From assembly GCF_016801865.2 (NCBI RefSeq), contig NC_068937.1:69977930-70041929 (forward strand): DNA of 64,000 nucleotides, given 5' to 3'. The notes beneath the pieces are model-generated. The model saw only the letters and a program-made list of their open reading frames with translations, made no database searches and was not told the DNA's origin. Source of the DNA: Culex pipiens pallens. Its lineage: Eukaryota > Arthropoda > Insecta > Diptera > Culicidae. Within the stretch, counting starts at the first letter, position 1; each line of letters starts with the position of its first letter. The position numbers and the translations under genes were made by a program. Below, piece after piece: positions 10,276 through 21,600 of the stretch.

Positions 10276-12065
10276 AAATACACTCCAGTCACATAAAATT
10301 GAGTCGAAAGTGTTTTGTTAATTATTTCATGTGATGTAATATTCTAGTTTTGTGTGCGCGGTTAAAATTTTAAGTGTTGTGTGATAATTAACAGAATTTT
10401 ACATTGCATTTTAGATTACATGCATTGTTTTTTAAATGATGTTTGAGATTATGTCATGTGTAAAATTCAGATTTTGTTGGTGTGTATACTTAGTTTAAAT
10501 TAGTTACTATACCATAAAATCACAGATAGCCGTTTGTGGCGCTGTCGTCGTAGAGGAGATTTTACAGGAGATCCGAAATCTTCTTATTCGATGATTCGAA
10601 TAAGAACATTGCGGTAAAGATTTGAACACATGTGCATATAGTGCAGTTGTTCTCAACCTTTATTGATCCATTCCCCCCTTGGCTGAGTTTTAAGATCTTA
10701 ATTTCCCCCTTGAAGCATTTTTAAAACGATTTTTCATTACCAATCGTCACGAAAAATGTTTGATAAATAATTCTATTATTAATGTTCATGTATGTAGCAA
10801 CTACAAACAATCACAGTTTTATTTTTTATCAATCACAGACAGAAATCATAACTGATATTTAAAAAATCACAAAAAAAAAAACAAAAAAATAATAAAATGT
10901 CAAATAACAATTACAAAAATATAAACACCCCAAAATTAGTGTAAATTATGTTCTTAAAAAATCGAATCAACGCAAAACCTCACAAATAGGGGTCATTCCA
11001 CCTGAAGTGTGCAAGAAAAAATGCAAATTTGAAAATTACCATCTCCGATTCTGCTCAAATTTGGCAGAGCTGTTGAGACTATCGAAACATGCAAGAATCC
11101 CGAATTTCATCAAAATCGGACTACCCCCTCCATTTTTGTACCCTCCCAAAAAATCGACTTTTTGGCGATTTTTGAGGAAAACACCTGAGCGATAGCTCAG
11201 GAACCACAAATCATAGAGGGTCGGTCTTAGACTCAAATTTGAAGGAAATTGGACGTAGAATCCATTTCCGTGATCAAAATTTTGATTAATTATTTTGTTC
11301 TACCTGTATTGCGCAATTGAAAACTTTAAATGGCCGTATCTCAAAACAGCCCTATTTATTTTTTTAATTTGACCTCACCATCGTGTTCCCCGGCCAATTT
11401 TACATAAGATTCACTTATCGACAGAAAGGAATATGTTTCGTTCCAGAGATATCGATTTTTATAGTTTTGAGTATTTGAGATTACCTACATCAGCTACTTT
11501 CGCCGCATCTGCTAGAAGCACACAGGCGCGCTGTTCAATAATTACTCAATATTCCTCACCTTGAGAATCACTGATCTAGTGGGACGGTTGCAGCGAAAAT
11601 TGCTTATTACCTATTTATAACTGGTTGTCTTAAAACCCTAATAAAATCGTTGTGCCTAATTTTCCTATATAGTGAAAACTATGTGTGGTATATTTCACAA
11701 TACCACAAATAATTTGACACTTTATGGGGAATTAGTTGTTAGGCACACTGATTTATTAGGGAACTCTCGACCTTAATTCCAATAAGATGTAAAAATATGA
11801 AAAAAAAACAGTTTTCGAAAAATATCCTAGTTTGACGTCACGGTCTCGCGGACCCTCCTACTTATTGTTGCCTAAGGAATCAAAGGAGTCGAGTCAAAGC
11901 GTTGTCGATTTTTTTATTATCACCCTAGTGTATATGCATGAAAAATATGGTAGCTATAGAAACTGTTATGTTTGTAAGTTCGCTGATTTTTTGACAGTCT
12001 ACTTTCCTAGCAGGTTTAGTCAAGTCAATTTATTTTAAACAATCTCCTGCTTTTGTAAAAACAAA
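10276..12065. other. Intergenic AT-rich DNA upstream of the CCDC42-like gene
   Basis: I see no coding exon here. It holds a dispersed repeat at 10988-11217 (direct copy at 47548-47776), A/T-rich runs near 10870, and otherwise unique-looking sequence. The last few hundred bases must contain the promoter and 5' UTR of the gene that starts at 12066; I see no convincing TATA box. Confidence 0.5.
10988..11217 (+). repeat. Dispersed repeat, copy 1
   Basis: It starts GGTCATTCCACCTGAAGTGT and ends near GCGATAGCTCAGGAACCACA. The same sequence, with scattered differences, lies in the same orientation at 47548-47776. Non-coding; ends and class not defined. Confidence 0.65.
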
Positions 12066-15000
12066 ATGCCCCGAGTTCACCCGACTACCAAATTAGGCGT
12101 TTACGGTCAGTATGACCTAAACCCGGAAAAAGCTGTAACGCTGTATACGAAATCGAAGCTGCAAAACAAATTTTACATGTGAGTTCAATGAAAGATAGAA
12201 AAATAAATACCGTAAACCAGGGTGACATCGATATCAGGAGTTAAATTCGTACGGAATGGTATGGAATCTTACTACCGTTGTAGGTCAGTATGATTCCATA
12301 CCATTCCGTACATAAATATTTAATTTGAACTCTTCATTTTTCGGAAAAAACTAAAACCTATCAAAGTCACCCCGGCTATCAATGGCACTCGGTTTACGGT
12401 ACAACAGCTTAAACTGCACAACATTTTCCAGAAAAACTCCAAACTGGGACGTGGCTCGTCTTAGCTTCGAGCTTAAAGGAATTCAGAGCAATCGCGAGTA
12501 TGAAGAAGTTACCAAAGAACAAAATCGAATGCGTGCTCATTCGTACGATCAATTTCGATTGAACGAAAAGCGTTTAGCCAATGCCGAGAAACTTCTCCGG
12601 TTGTTGTGGGATGATTTTGTAGAGGTTAACGATTTTCTTAAGGATTGTGAAGCAAAAGAAAATGAATCGTACGAGACAGTAAGTTGAGTAATGTTGTAAT
12701 TAAGTCTAAATTTATTTAATCATTTTTACAATTGTTTCAAGATGGATGTCGAAAAAAAGAAACAATCTCACTATCATGAAGAAATCGGAAAGCTCGATTC
12801 AGACTTGTCTTTTCTTAATAAATTTATACATGAATATGATAAAACAGTAGACGAGTACAAGATATTCGAGGTAAGTAATATGTAACTTGCCACTAATAAA
12901 ATTCATTATTGCGCATTCGAGTATTTATGTTTTTTCTCAATTTAAATTTAACAAGATTCTTCTTTCAGGAGGTACTCGTACAAACAATTCATACGTCGGT
13001 TATTTTTGAAAACATAAACGATTTGATGAAGCGTTGCGATTCTTTACGTGAGTAACATAAAAAAAGCAAATAAGATATGCGAGTGGAATGTTATTTTGTG
13101 AATACCGTCATCAGGGGTGACATTGGGTTTGAGGGGTGAGATTGGGTCATACACAAATGTCGGCATTTGTATGACCCATTCTCATCCCCCACAGACCGTT
13201 ATTATGAAAAAAAATTCCACCCAAACCAATGATTGGACATGGTTTCTGGGACCATTCTGCACCTCTGGGCCGAGTTTCAAAATATTTGCCGGCAGAAATT
13301 TCGAATACGGTCAGTTTTAGTATTTTGAGTACAAATTAAGGAGAAATCCCATGTAAAGTTCAAGGTTCCAATGCACAGTGGTCCAGATCGCAAAATTAAG
13401 TGGAAAATGGATTTTTCGAAAAATGGTTAAGTTTTGGAGCTTTGGTGTCTTCAGAAGAGTTGTTGCAAATAGAAAGGGGCAACTTTTGGTTTGGTTGAAA
13501 ATTAGGGTGGTTCACGATTAGGGTGATTTTGGAAATCTAACTTTACAGGAATATTTTTGGGAATTTTTTTGTCTTCTAGAAAGTTGTTAGGCTTGCCATT
13601 TCAAGCAACTTTGTCGAAGACACCAAAATTTTATCTCGTAATCAACGCCTTCTATGACCAAATTTATAGAAAGCATCTGAGCAAACCTTCAAAAATCAGT
13701 TTTTTGAACGTGGCAATTCAGGGTTAAGTTTTAGAGAAAAGTGATGTTCTGAGCACTTTTAGAGCTCTAAAAAACGAACATTTTTATTTGTTGACATGCC
13801 AATTTGCACTTAAGGGTCAAAAGTTACAGCCATTTTAAGGTAAAAAAGGTGCAAATTTAAAACTTAAATATCTCAAAATGGCGCAAGCCAAATTTCAAGC
13901 ACTAGTAAATCCCGCTCTTTCACCAAACAAATCTAGAGTTTTTTTTAAATGGGTCCTATGAACATATGAAAGACAATAGTTTATAGGACGTTTTGAAAAA
14001 ACTCTAGAAATATTACTGCACAGCTGATTGACCTTTTCGCAGCCTGCAGCCTTGATTGCAAAACAAAACAAAAACAAACAAGATGCGCGCGTAAATCAGC
14101 ACAAAACGAAATCGAAAAAGTCAGCGCTGCCAGGTCGATCTGTCATACGAGGGGCTAGCCGATGCGGACTATGGAAAACTAATTTTAAGTGGATGGAACT
14201 TTTATTTGCCACAGCGATGGAATAATCATCATCAAAAGAAAATCTTTGGATGTTCCTTCATCAAGAGAAAAAAAATCGACCATCGAGAACAATCGAAGTG
14301 CGCATGGAAAGAATCGGACTCTACAGGGCCTAGGCAAAAAGTTTGCACGCAAAATCCAGATAACACAGATCTGTGTAAAAAAAATACACAGATTCCCAGT
14401 CAAATTAACTCTGAATCTAATTAAAAATTGAATGTATTGCGGTTTCTTTTTTAACTTTGTAAGCGGACTGTTTCCAAAAAAAGTCCAAGATTTTTCAAGG
14501 ATAAAAACTCATCAATATAGAATACGTAACACCTTATATGGCCGATGCAAATATTTAAAAAAGTTTTTGTCCCTCGGCCCAGGCCAAGGTCAAGGGGGGG
14601 GGGGGGGGGGCAAAAAAATAAAAAAATATAAAAATTTAAATAACAAGCCATAGTCTTCACATTTAAATGAAAAAAGTGTTTTAAAATGCATTTTACACTA
14701 GTTCAGTTGTTTTGCAATCATTAGTTTTCAAAAAATCTAAGATCTGACAAAAACAAAAATTGTATCGAAAAAAAAGATTTTGCATCGAAAATTTTCAAAA
14801 AATCTTAAGATTTTTTAATAAACCCAAACATGCTAAAAATGATTTTAAACGCAGGAGAATGTATTTTAATTTGATTTCAGATGGTTGCACTTGAATTTTC
14901 ATTGAAATTTTGAAGTTTATTGTAAAAATATTTTTTTTGCCCCCTGATTTTTCGGGTCAATTTTGAAGGGGGGGGGGGTTGACAAAAACTTTTAAAAATA

Positions 15001-18000
15001 TTTGTACCAGCCTAATGTGACCCTCTTACACCTTGCCGTCTCGTCAACGGATCCACAGGCGTGTATCGTTCTTTTTGCGACAAGACTCCGCCTCCCGGGT
15101 CTCCTAAGTGTGAAGGTATGGCACGGGGAGAGGGCACTGAATACCTATATTAACACTTAGAATTTTTTTGCGTCCGCCTCGGGATTCGAACCGGCGACCC
15201 CTGGATTGTGAGTCCAGTGCGCGGTCCGATTGATCCACACAGGCAGACAACGAACGAAGAGAAAACAACGAATACATAATTTAAATAATTATTTTTAAAT
15301 AAATAAATAAAAAAATAACGAGATCGCAGCACCTATAGAGTTATCTACGTGCGCATGTATTGCGTGTACGTACACGATGGATTTCTAGGTTAAAATTTGT
15401 ACCCGCCAGCAAAAACAAATGGTAAGCTAGTGTGCGTGAGATCGGGCTTAGATAGCTCTATAGGTCCTGAGGTCCTAATAAAAATAAGTGACGAGTAAAA
15501 AAACAGACTTCCTACAGACTTTTTGTCAAGATTATACAGACACCGCCTTTCAGGAAAATGGCACCCCTCTACAAGGCTTTTTTCGTGGCGACCAGACGGG
15601 ACCATTTGAGGTTATGTAAATTCAGACCATTTTTTAAACTGCTTGTAATTTTAGATAGGTAAGTCCGATCTTGAAAATTCTTAATCCACAAGAAAGGTCT
15701 TGTCATATGCTTTCTAAAAATACATAACATGTGAGTGTTTCATGAAAAAACCGCCCTTTTTACCATAATTTTAATTTAATATGAAACAGTTTTTTTTAAC
15801 GTAACTTTTTAAATACATGAGAAAACTGCATGAATTTAAATAGCAACTTAGGGGACGTTAAGACGGATCGATTAAAACCATTTCGGCCAAAATCGGTTGA
15901 GCCTGTGACAAGATATTCCCAGTCACGGCGTTCTCGCAGGATTCTTGGAGAAATCTTACAGAGCGAAAATGTTCTTACTAGAACGCTGCCATCATCCTGC
16001 TAGATTTTCTCAAGAATTCTAGCTCAAATGCAATAACCGGTTCTTTCAGAAGCCGGCGAAATCAACCGGTTCTGTGAGAATCCTGCTAGAATTTTGCTAG
16101 AACTATTCTGACAGGCCTCCAGTTAGAATTCTGTAAGAATTTTGCTAGAAGAAGATGGCAAAGAATTCTGCTAGAATCCTGCTAGAATTTTGTAAGAATC
16201 AAATGGCAGAAAATTTTGGAAATAACCATACAATTAAAAATATTCAATATCAAAAACATAACACAAGAATCTTTATCAATTCATTTAACACTCAATTTTC
16301 AATTACACTTCATCGTCACTTTTCTTCGTTTTTCCTGTGTCTTTTTGGTGAGAAATCGGCAGGATTCCGGGGGATCCGGGAAATATGCCGTCTAACTTGA
16401 CATGTCCAACTTGATTTCCAATTAGCGGCCGCCGGAATTGAGGGTGCTGGTGGTGAAGTTTCTCCGTCGGCCATGTGGTTTTTGCTGACAGTTTTCCTAA
16501 AAATTAATCGAGCCTTCCAGATCGAGGCAATGGAAACCGTGCCTGTGGAATTGAAATTGAAGAATTAAAGTAACTTAAAGGAAGAAACCTATAGTTTTAT
16601 TCTTACCATATTCGGGTTGGCCAGGCGGCCAACGGAACGACGCCGACGCTACTTTTTCTGATGGCAACTTTTTGTCACGCGATTTTTGACAAGATGGCGG
16701 TTGCAATGTAGTTTGGCGAAAATGACGTCATTTTTGACAAACTTTGCGCTGCCAGATTGTTCTAACACAATTCTTATGAAATTCTAGCAGATTTCGCTCT
16801 GTCAGAATATTCTAACAAAATTCTTACAGAGTTCGGACAGCCCTGCTAGAATCATTCTAGCAGGATTCTAATCGAGAAATTAAAAGTGAGAGTGTGTGCG
16901 TACAACATGGAGTTAAACTTTTTGAAAAGCCTTGGTAAGCTTCACAGCAACTGCACAGAAAGTTTAACTCCATGTTGCGATTTGACAGCTCGATAGAACC
17001 AATTCTGCCAGAAAATTCCGTGTCTGGGTTCCAGGGACATTGATTTGGTATACATGTCTACACGCAGAAAAATGTTTTGTAGAATCAGCCCGTACGAGGT
17101 TTGAATCAACAACATTTTTGTTGAATATCCAGAGCAACATTTGAAAGGGGCGGTACGACATTGCTCTTACGGCCTTTCGTCCCATTTAAACGCGTGTAAT
17201 GAAAGGCCGTAAGAGCAATGTCGTACCGCCCCTTTCAAATGTTGCTCCAGATATAATCAACGCCGATTTTGCGTTGAAACAAACCTTCATTTTCTCAATT
17301 CCACAAAAGTCTTTTGTTGTTTCGAAAAAGCTGCTTTGACATTTAGCGTTGATTCAACAAAAATAATGATTTTCAAATCAACAAAACGTTTTGTTGATTC
17401 AAATATTCCTTATTTTTCTGCGTGTACATACAGCCAAACACACAGACATTTGCTCAGCTGGCGATTCTGAGTCGATATGCACAAATGAAGGAAGGTCTAC
17501 ACTCAAAATCAGAAGTACCCTTCAAAAAGGGTTTTATCTACCCTTTATCTGTCATCCCATAGAAAAAAAAACCCTTTTAGAGGGTTACTTCCACCCTTTT
17601 TTCAAGTTCACCCGTCGTCACCCTTTTGAAAAGGGTTACTACCGGTAAACTTGAAAAAAGGGTGGAAGTAACCCTCTAAAAGGGTTTTTTTTCTATGGGA
17701 TGACAGATAAAGGGTAGATAAAACCCTTTTTGAAGGGTACTTCTGATTTTGAGTGTAGGAGGTCTAACTAAAAAGTTTGTTTTTCGAGTGATTATATCGA
17801 GAAATTAAAAGTGCAACATGGAGTTAAACTTTCTGTCAAGGTGCTGTGAAGTTTACCATGATAGATGCGAAAATTTCACTCCATGTTACCGGCACACATC
17901 TCTCTTTTTTAATTTCTCGATAGCCTTTCCTCAGTAAAGTGAGCAAGGCAAAAGAAGTGAGAGGTGAACATTTGTGTTAATGTTCGTCATTTTAGTTTTA

Positions 18001-18565
18001 GCTCAAGTTGAAATATCGGAAAACGAGCAGCAAAAAATTCAGGAAATCGAATGCATTAGAGAAAATCTTCTCGAATCAACCAAATCTGCATTGCATATAG
18101 TAACCGGACTCAATAACGACCTATCACGGTTGCAGGTGAATTAAAAAAAAAAAAACAAACCCAAAAATCACTGATAATAAAAAACACTGCTTACAACGAT
18201 CATTTCAGGGTCGCTACATGAACGCACTGGAAGAGTGTCTCAAGTGGGAGAAGTCCATAACGGTTACAAAAAACTTTATGACACGCAATGAAATGACGAC
18301 AAACTGCATGCTGGACGCCATCAATCATCTGTACATTCTTATCAGCAAGCGACGGGGCGGACCATGCAAATATGTACGGGGTGATGTTGAGAGGCAGCTG
18401 GATTTCATCAAAGAGGAAGCTGGAATAATGCAGGAAATACACTCGATTGCGCACAAAAAACTAGCCAAAGACGATCTGAGCCTTATCGCCGAGAAGGGAT
18501 CAATTAAAACTAAACCAATAATTTTTCCAGCCAAGACCAAAGGGTTTCGGAAAATCGCGCAATAA
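12066..18565 (+). CDS. CCDC42/CFAP73-like axonemal coiled-coil protein, six exons
   Basis: Six exons join in frame: 12066-12178, 12432-12678, 12742-12870, 12969-13047, 17996-18135 and 18209-18565 (stop included), giving 354 aa. Donors and acceptors are all GT-AG with good consensus, and phases match (phase 2 at intron 1, phase 1 at intron 4). The protein is almost wholly charged helix. Residues ~45-165 fit the DUF4200 coiled coil (EQNRMR, then VNDFLKDCEAKE). Later parts follow the CCDC42 pattern: FEEVL, RCDSLLAQ, LNNDLSRLQ, LKWEKS, RQLDFIKEE. Family members (308-316 aa in vertebrates, MIA2-type in algae) act in motile cilia and sperm flagella, around inner dynein arms and the modifier complex. 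In a mosquito, expect testis or sensory-cilium expression. Exon 5 could instead start at 18002, which would delete two residues; 17996 fits the family better. Intron 4 (4948 bp) is mostly transposons. Confidence 0.85.
12208..12401. mobile_element. TA-flanked MITE (CCGTAAACC ends), short copy in intron 1
   Basis: The ends read TACCGTAAACC and GGTTTACGGTA, i.e. CCGTAAACC termini inside a TA duplication (Tc1/mariner type). It also holds a palindrome GTACGGAATGGTATGGAAT / ATTCCATACCATTCCGTAC. It fills 194 of the 253 bases of intron 1 and ends 30 bp before the acceptor. A longer relative is at 42868-43775. Confidence 0.8.
13105..15010. repeat. Unclassified AT-rich repeats in intron 4
   Basis: 13107-13190 resembles the left part of the TA-flanked GTGACATTGGGTCA-type MITE seen complete at 19345-20037. 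The rest up to ~14170 is long AT-rich text typical of non-coding mosquito repeats. 14594-14610 and 14970-14979 are pure G-runs. No ORF here looks real. Confidence 0.45.
15020..15246 (-). mobile_element. tRNA-derived SINE, family S1, copy 2
   Basis: Reverse-strand copy of the element at 6641-6900: the same CTCACAA loop between CTGGA and TCCAG, B-box GGTTCGAATCC and body motif ACACTTAGGAG. The tail lies toward 15020. It sits in intron 4 of the CCDC42-like gene, antisense to it. Confidence 0.65.
15334..15475 (+). repeat. Dispersed repeat with GTACGTACAC palindrome
   Basis: The motif AGAGTTATCTACGTGCGCAT followed by GTGTACGTACACG also occurs near 5704-5766 (+) and 48789-48840 (-). The block ends at AGCTCTATAGG, which pairs with its start, so it may be a small inverted-repeat element. 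Confidence 0.5.
15918..17028. mobile_element. TIR element with CCCAGTCACGG ends, 1.1 kb
   Basis: Left end CCCAGTCACGG; right end CCGTGTCTGGG, its near reverse complement. Flanks suggest a 2-bp (TT) duplication. Near both ends the motif TTCTAGCAGAATTC or its complement recurs many times (15930-16200, 16740-16870). A 137-bp relative with the same ends is at 55647-55783. No transposase. It contains the snapback MITE 16872-16993. Confidence 0.7.
16872..16993. mobile_element. Snapback MITE (TCGAGAAATT ends)
   Basis: One of several ~124-bp copies in the window that begin TCGAGAAATTAAAAG and contain AACATGGAGTTAAACTTT. Here the right arm is diverged (GACAGCTCGA). Other copies: 17797-17920, 40855-40977, 41079-41201, 53645-53767 and 55415-55837. 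Confidence 0.65.
17061..17424. mobile_element. TA-flanked MITE with CACGCAGAAAAAT ends
   Basis: Inverted ends CACGCAGAAAAAT / ATTTTTCTGCGTG are bounded by TA at 17059-17060 and 17425-17426. The reference repeat has one TA at that point. The interior holds repeated AATCAACA/TGTTGATT words. It is itself opened by the 122-bp foldback at 17129-17250. Another copy is at 31223-31889. Confidence 0.85.
17129..17250. mobile_element. 122-bp near-perfect palindromic MITE, copy 1
   Basis: The two arms (about 47 bp each) are nearly perfect reverse complements, from GAGCAACATTTGAAAGG inwards, around a short centre (CGTCCCATTTAAACGCGTG). Flanked by ATAT on both sides where the sister MITE has a single ATAT. 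A copy of the same length is at 48655-48776. Confidence 0.85.
17500..17755. mobile_element. TA-flanked foldback MITE (CACTCAAAATCAGAAGTA ends)
   Basis: Two arms of ~115 bp, almost perfectly complementary, starting CACTCAAAATCAGAAGTACC and rich in AAAGGGT/ACCCTTT. TA duplications lie at 17498-17499 and 17756-17757. The transcript would form a very long hairpin. A partial relative is at 48902-49175. Confidence 0.85.
17797..17920. mobile_element. Snapback MITE (TCGAGAAATT ends)
   Basis: Complete 124-bp copy with TA on both sides (17795-17796, 17921-17922). It inserted in the ~275-bp repeat where the reference copy has a single TATA. Confidence 0.8.
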
Positions 18566-19344
18566 TCTTGTTCCATTCATGTATGTATATTTATTTATTA
18601 TTAATTCAATTTCTCTTATATTCATATAGCTTTGTTTATTTCAGTTCTTCAAGATAATACGAGTAGTTCAAATATTTGTTGTAATCCGTGTTTTCCATCT
18701 GTCGAACTGGGTGAATCTATGGTTAATTCTATTGTTTTGCTGACAACTGTTTATGCGAAAGACAGCATGAGTTCTAGCCTGAGGTTCACAAATAATACCG
18801 GACCGACACAGCTATGCCTACATATGTTTGTGATTTTCATACATGATAAAATAAACTCTATTGCTGTATTGTTTAATGGGTTTCTACTGGAAAATAAATA
18901 AGCATGTTTAAAAGCAAGTTCTCAGTTATAATCTTAAAATAAAACCTGTTATTATTTCGTGCCAATTGATTGCAGTTCAATAAGATGAATTTGATTTGTT
19001 GACTTTATGCCTTAAAAAACTTTCCTATTTGTTTTGGATAATTACTAACAATATATAGGGGAATGCAATTTAGAAGTTTTTTTTTTTTGTGTTAAATGAG
19101 TGTCAAACATTTAAGGCGCAGCCATTCTAACAAAACTTAACGCTAATCAATTCTATTTTTAATGAATATTTTTATTCTTATAAGAACCATGACAATGCCG
19201 ATAGTTACTGTATTGAAGTGATATTGCAATTATTTATGTTTGAAGAAAGGAAAACATTGTTGGCTTGCCTAAATTATTGTTACCAATTGCAGTGATATTA
19301 ATTTCAAATTATGATTTTTTTGAAGTGGGAACAATACTGAAAGG
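18566..19344 (+). other. 3' flank of the CCDC42-like gene
   Basis: Downstream of the stop. AATAAA-type signals occur at 18894 (AATAAA) and 18938, so the 3' UTR may reach ~18960. A 89-codon ORF at 18632 has no gene-like features, and I treat it as UTR. Confidence 0.45.
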
Positions 19345-20037
19345 TACCGTCAGTGGGGGGTGACTGGGTCAAAAAACCGATACACCTCTCGAAATTTCTT
19401 AATAACAAAAACAATTTAAATAACATCGAAAATCTTTCAAAGTAGATTTCTAGATTAAATTTTCAAAACAACCTATCCCTCATGGGTTTCCTATGCAAAT
19501 AGGGCCTTTTGAAAATTTAATCGAGATTTGATCTTAGATAGTTTACTAACATTTTCCCAAAATATGGTGGATTTTGATGAACACTACCTTAAATGCCAAT
19601 TGTTTGAAAATTGACTCAATCTCACCCCTTAGAGGGGGTGTCATTGGGTCAAATGAAACTAAAATGATGCTCAAATACAACGATATGGTAAAAACAAGTC
19701 GTCCAACAGTGTTTCTTGTTCGAAGGAATCGTATTGACATGCTACAATGTTTGAAGTGGAGATTTTCAAACATTTGGGTAGTTTTCGAGCAATTCCAACA
19801 AAAATATTAGAAAAATGATTTTTCGAGAGGTCATTTTTGGCCAAAAACGTACCCCAACTTTAGACATCTGCCAAAATAACAGGATTTGTTCTAGAAACGA
19901 GATTTTTTCAGCGAAGTCATCTTAAGATGTCTCCTACACAACCCCTTTAACAGAATCCAGTTTCATTGAGAATAACCTGAAAAATGGTAAAATCCGTAAA
20001 AAATCACCTTGACCCAATGTCACCCCCACTGACGGTA
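19345..20037. mobile_element. TA-flanked MITE with CCGTCAGTGGGGG ends, 693 bp
   Basis: Left end TACCGTCAGTGGGGGGTGAC; right end GTCACCCCCACTGACGGTA. TA pairs flank CCGTCAG...CTGACGG. The motif GGGTCA/TGACCC recurs inside. Non-coding. Confidence 0.8.
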
Positions 20038-21600
20038 GCATAAAAAAATACTCAGGCATACCCGGAGCTTCCAGCCATCCACTTTAATTTCGTTTTGAGT
20101 TTATTCATTATTTAGGAAATGCGCATTATTGATTGCAATTCATTAATGCCATTACAAACATGTTGAAAAAGAAATCAAACATAAACTGAGTTTGTGAGTG
20201 GAGGATTTTGCTTCAAAGCGTCTTGAATGAATTAGATTTTTTCCGCATATTTATGCTGTATAGCTGACAAATTTAAAACCTTCAGGCTTCTGTGTCCAAA
20301 TACGGAATAGCAGGTTTGCTCAGTTGATAAGAATGATGATAAAAATAAACAATACATTTTGTCCACAGTTGCTGACAAAGGTTCAAACAATAAAAATTCT
20401 CTTTTTTTACTTTTTTTATGTACAGTGAATACGTTGCAACTACTACGAATATACGTTTTAATGCGCCTATCACAATCATGATTCTCGTTTCTTTTTATAG
20501 ATTTGAAACTTGTCTATGGATTATTAATTTATCAACGGTGTTTCTACATAGTAATCGAGAAGAGTAAGATCTTTTCCTATAGACAGATATTATCTTTGTT
20601 TCCTTTTATATATGATCTCGATGAAAGCGACTAACATAATTTATATTCAATGAAAAATATATTAACAACTCAATAAATATAGCATCCGACATCCAGTTTC
20701 GGTTAGTGTTAATTGTCGTATCTTAGATTTCACAATAATGTTCGGTGATATTATATATATATATAACTTAACTTGTTCAACTAGATGAAAACGATGTTAT
20801 CTGAAAAGAAAATGATGAGTTTGAGAGAGTTTGGTAAAAAAGAATGCGTGTTTCTCTGAAATATTTTTTTTTTTAAACCGGGTTGGTACGAAATTCCAAC
20901 GAAAAATATATTCTATCGATACAAAGACCCCCAAAACGGTGTTATACCCACTCCAGAATGTTTATTTAGCAATTCTATGGTAATTAATTGACATTTAGTT
21001 AAATTGAAAGTTTGCAAAATTAAGTTTAGATAAGTTTTATATAGAATTTCCAGAGTTATATAAACTATTATACTAAGTAATTAGTAAACTTTATATTCAA
21101 TCCAAATTATTTTTTTAATCAGTCAAGGATGCCTATTTGGATTTGGGAGACTGGATTTATGGTGATTTGTCAACAAATAACTTTATTTATGTAAATTTTT
21201 CGAAAGGTGTACAAACTTTTTTTGCACCTTTTTTATTTTTGTAATAGACACATTCTCCGGCAATGTACACCTTAGGATGAAATTTTGAAAAGCGTGTATG
21301 ATCTATTTGGATATTTTTCCTCGATTCTAGACTACTTGAAGCTTCGAAAATCATGGTTTTCATTAATTGATCATTTGAATATCATTATGTACAAGTTGGT
21401 TAAGTTATACATCAATTCATGATAAAATCATCGTTTTAAAACATTTTTCTAAAAAGTCCTGGTTTTCAGCGAAATAAAATCCAAAAATTATTCTTTAGAT
21501 TGCATTTTGTAGGTTTTAAGTTGTACTAAACGGAAATGTCATGGATTTATAGTTTATCTTAAGTTAAGTATTTTTTCAAACTAGTGTAAGTTTACCATTT
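20038..21600. other. AT-rich intergenic DNA, nothing recognised
   Basis: No exon, RNA gene or clear element seen; very AT-rich, with a short TA microsatellite near 20752-20763. Confidence 0.5.

Larger units (their letters stand above)
15816..17953 (+). repeat. ~275-bp interspersed repeat, copy B, broken by four insertions
   Basis: Pieces 15816-15917, 17029-17060, 17425-17499, 17756-17796 and 17921-17953 align in order with the uninterrupted copy at 10001-10275. The gaps are four mobile elements listed separately. Each break has a duplicated TA, or an apparent TT for the first. Confidence 0.85.

Noticed and set aside
14594..14610. G-quadruplex or regulatory G-run
   Set aside because: A single long homopolymer in a repeat, without spaced G tracts; it may even be a sequencing or assembly effect.
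15930..16870. Heat-shock elements in the repeated TTCTAGCAGAATTC words
   Set aside because: The spacing is TTC-n5-GAA or directly abutting GAATTC, not the nGAAnnTTCn pattern required.
18632..18901. 89-codon ORF downstream of the CCDC42-like gene
   Set aside because: No domain, no splice signals, AT-rich; it ends at an AATAAA region and fits a 3' UTR.
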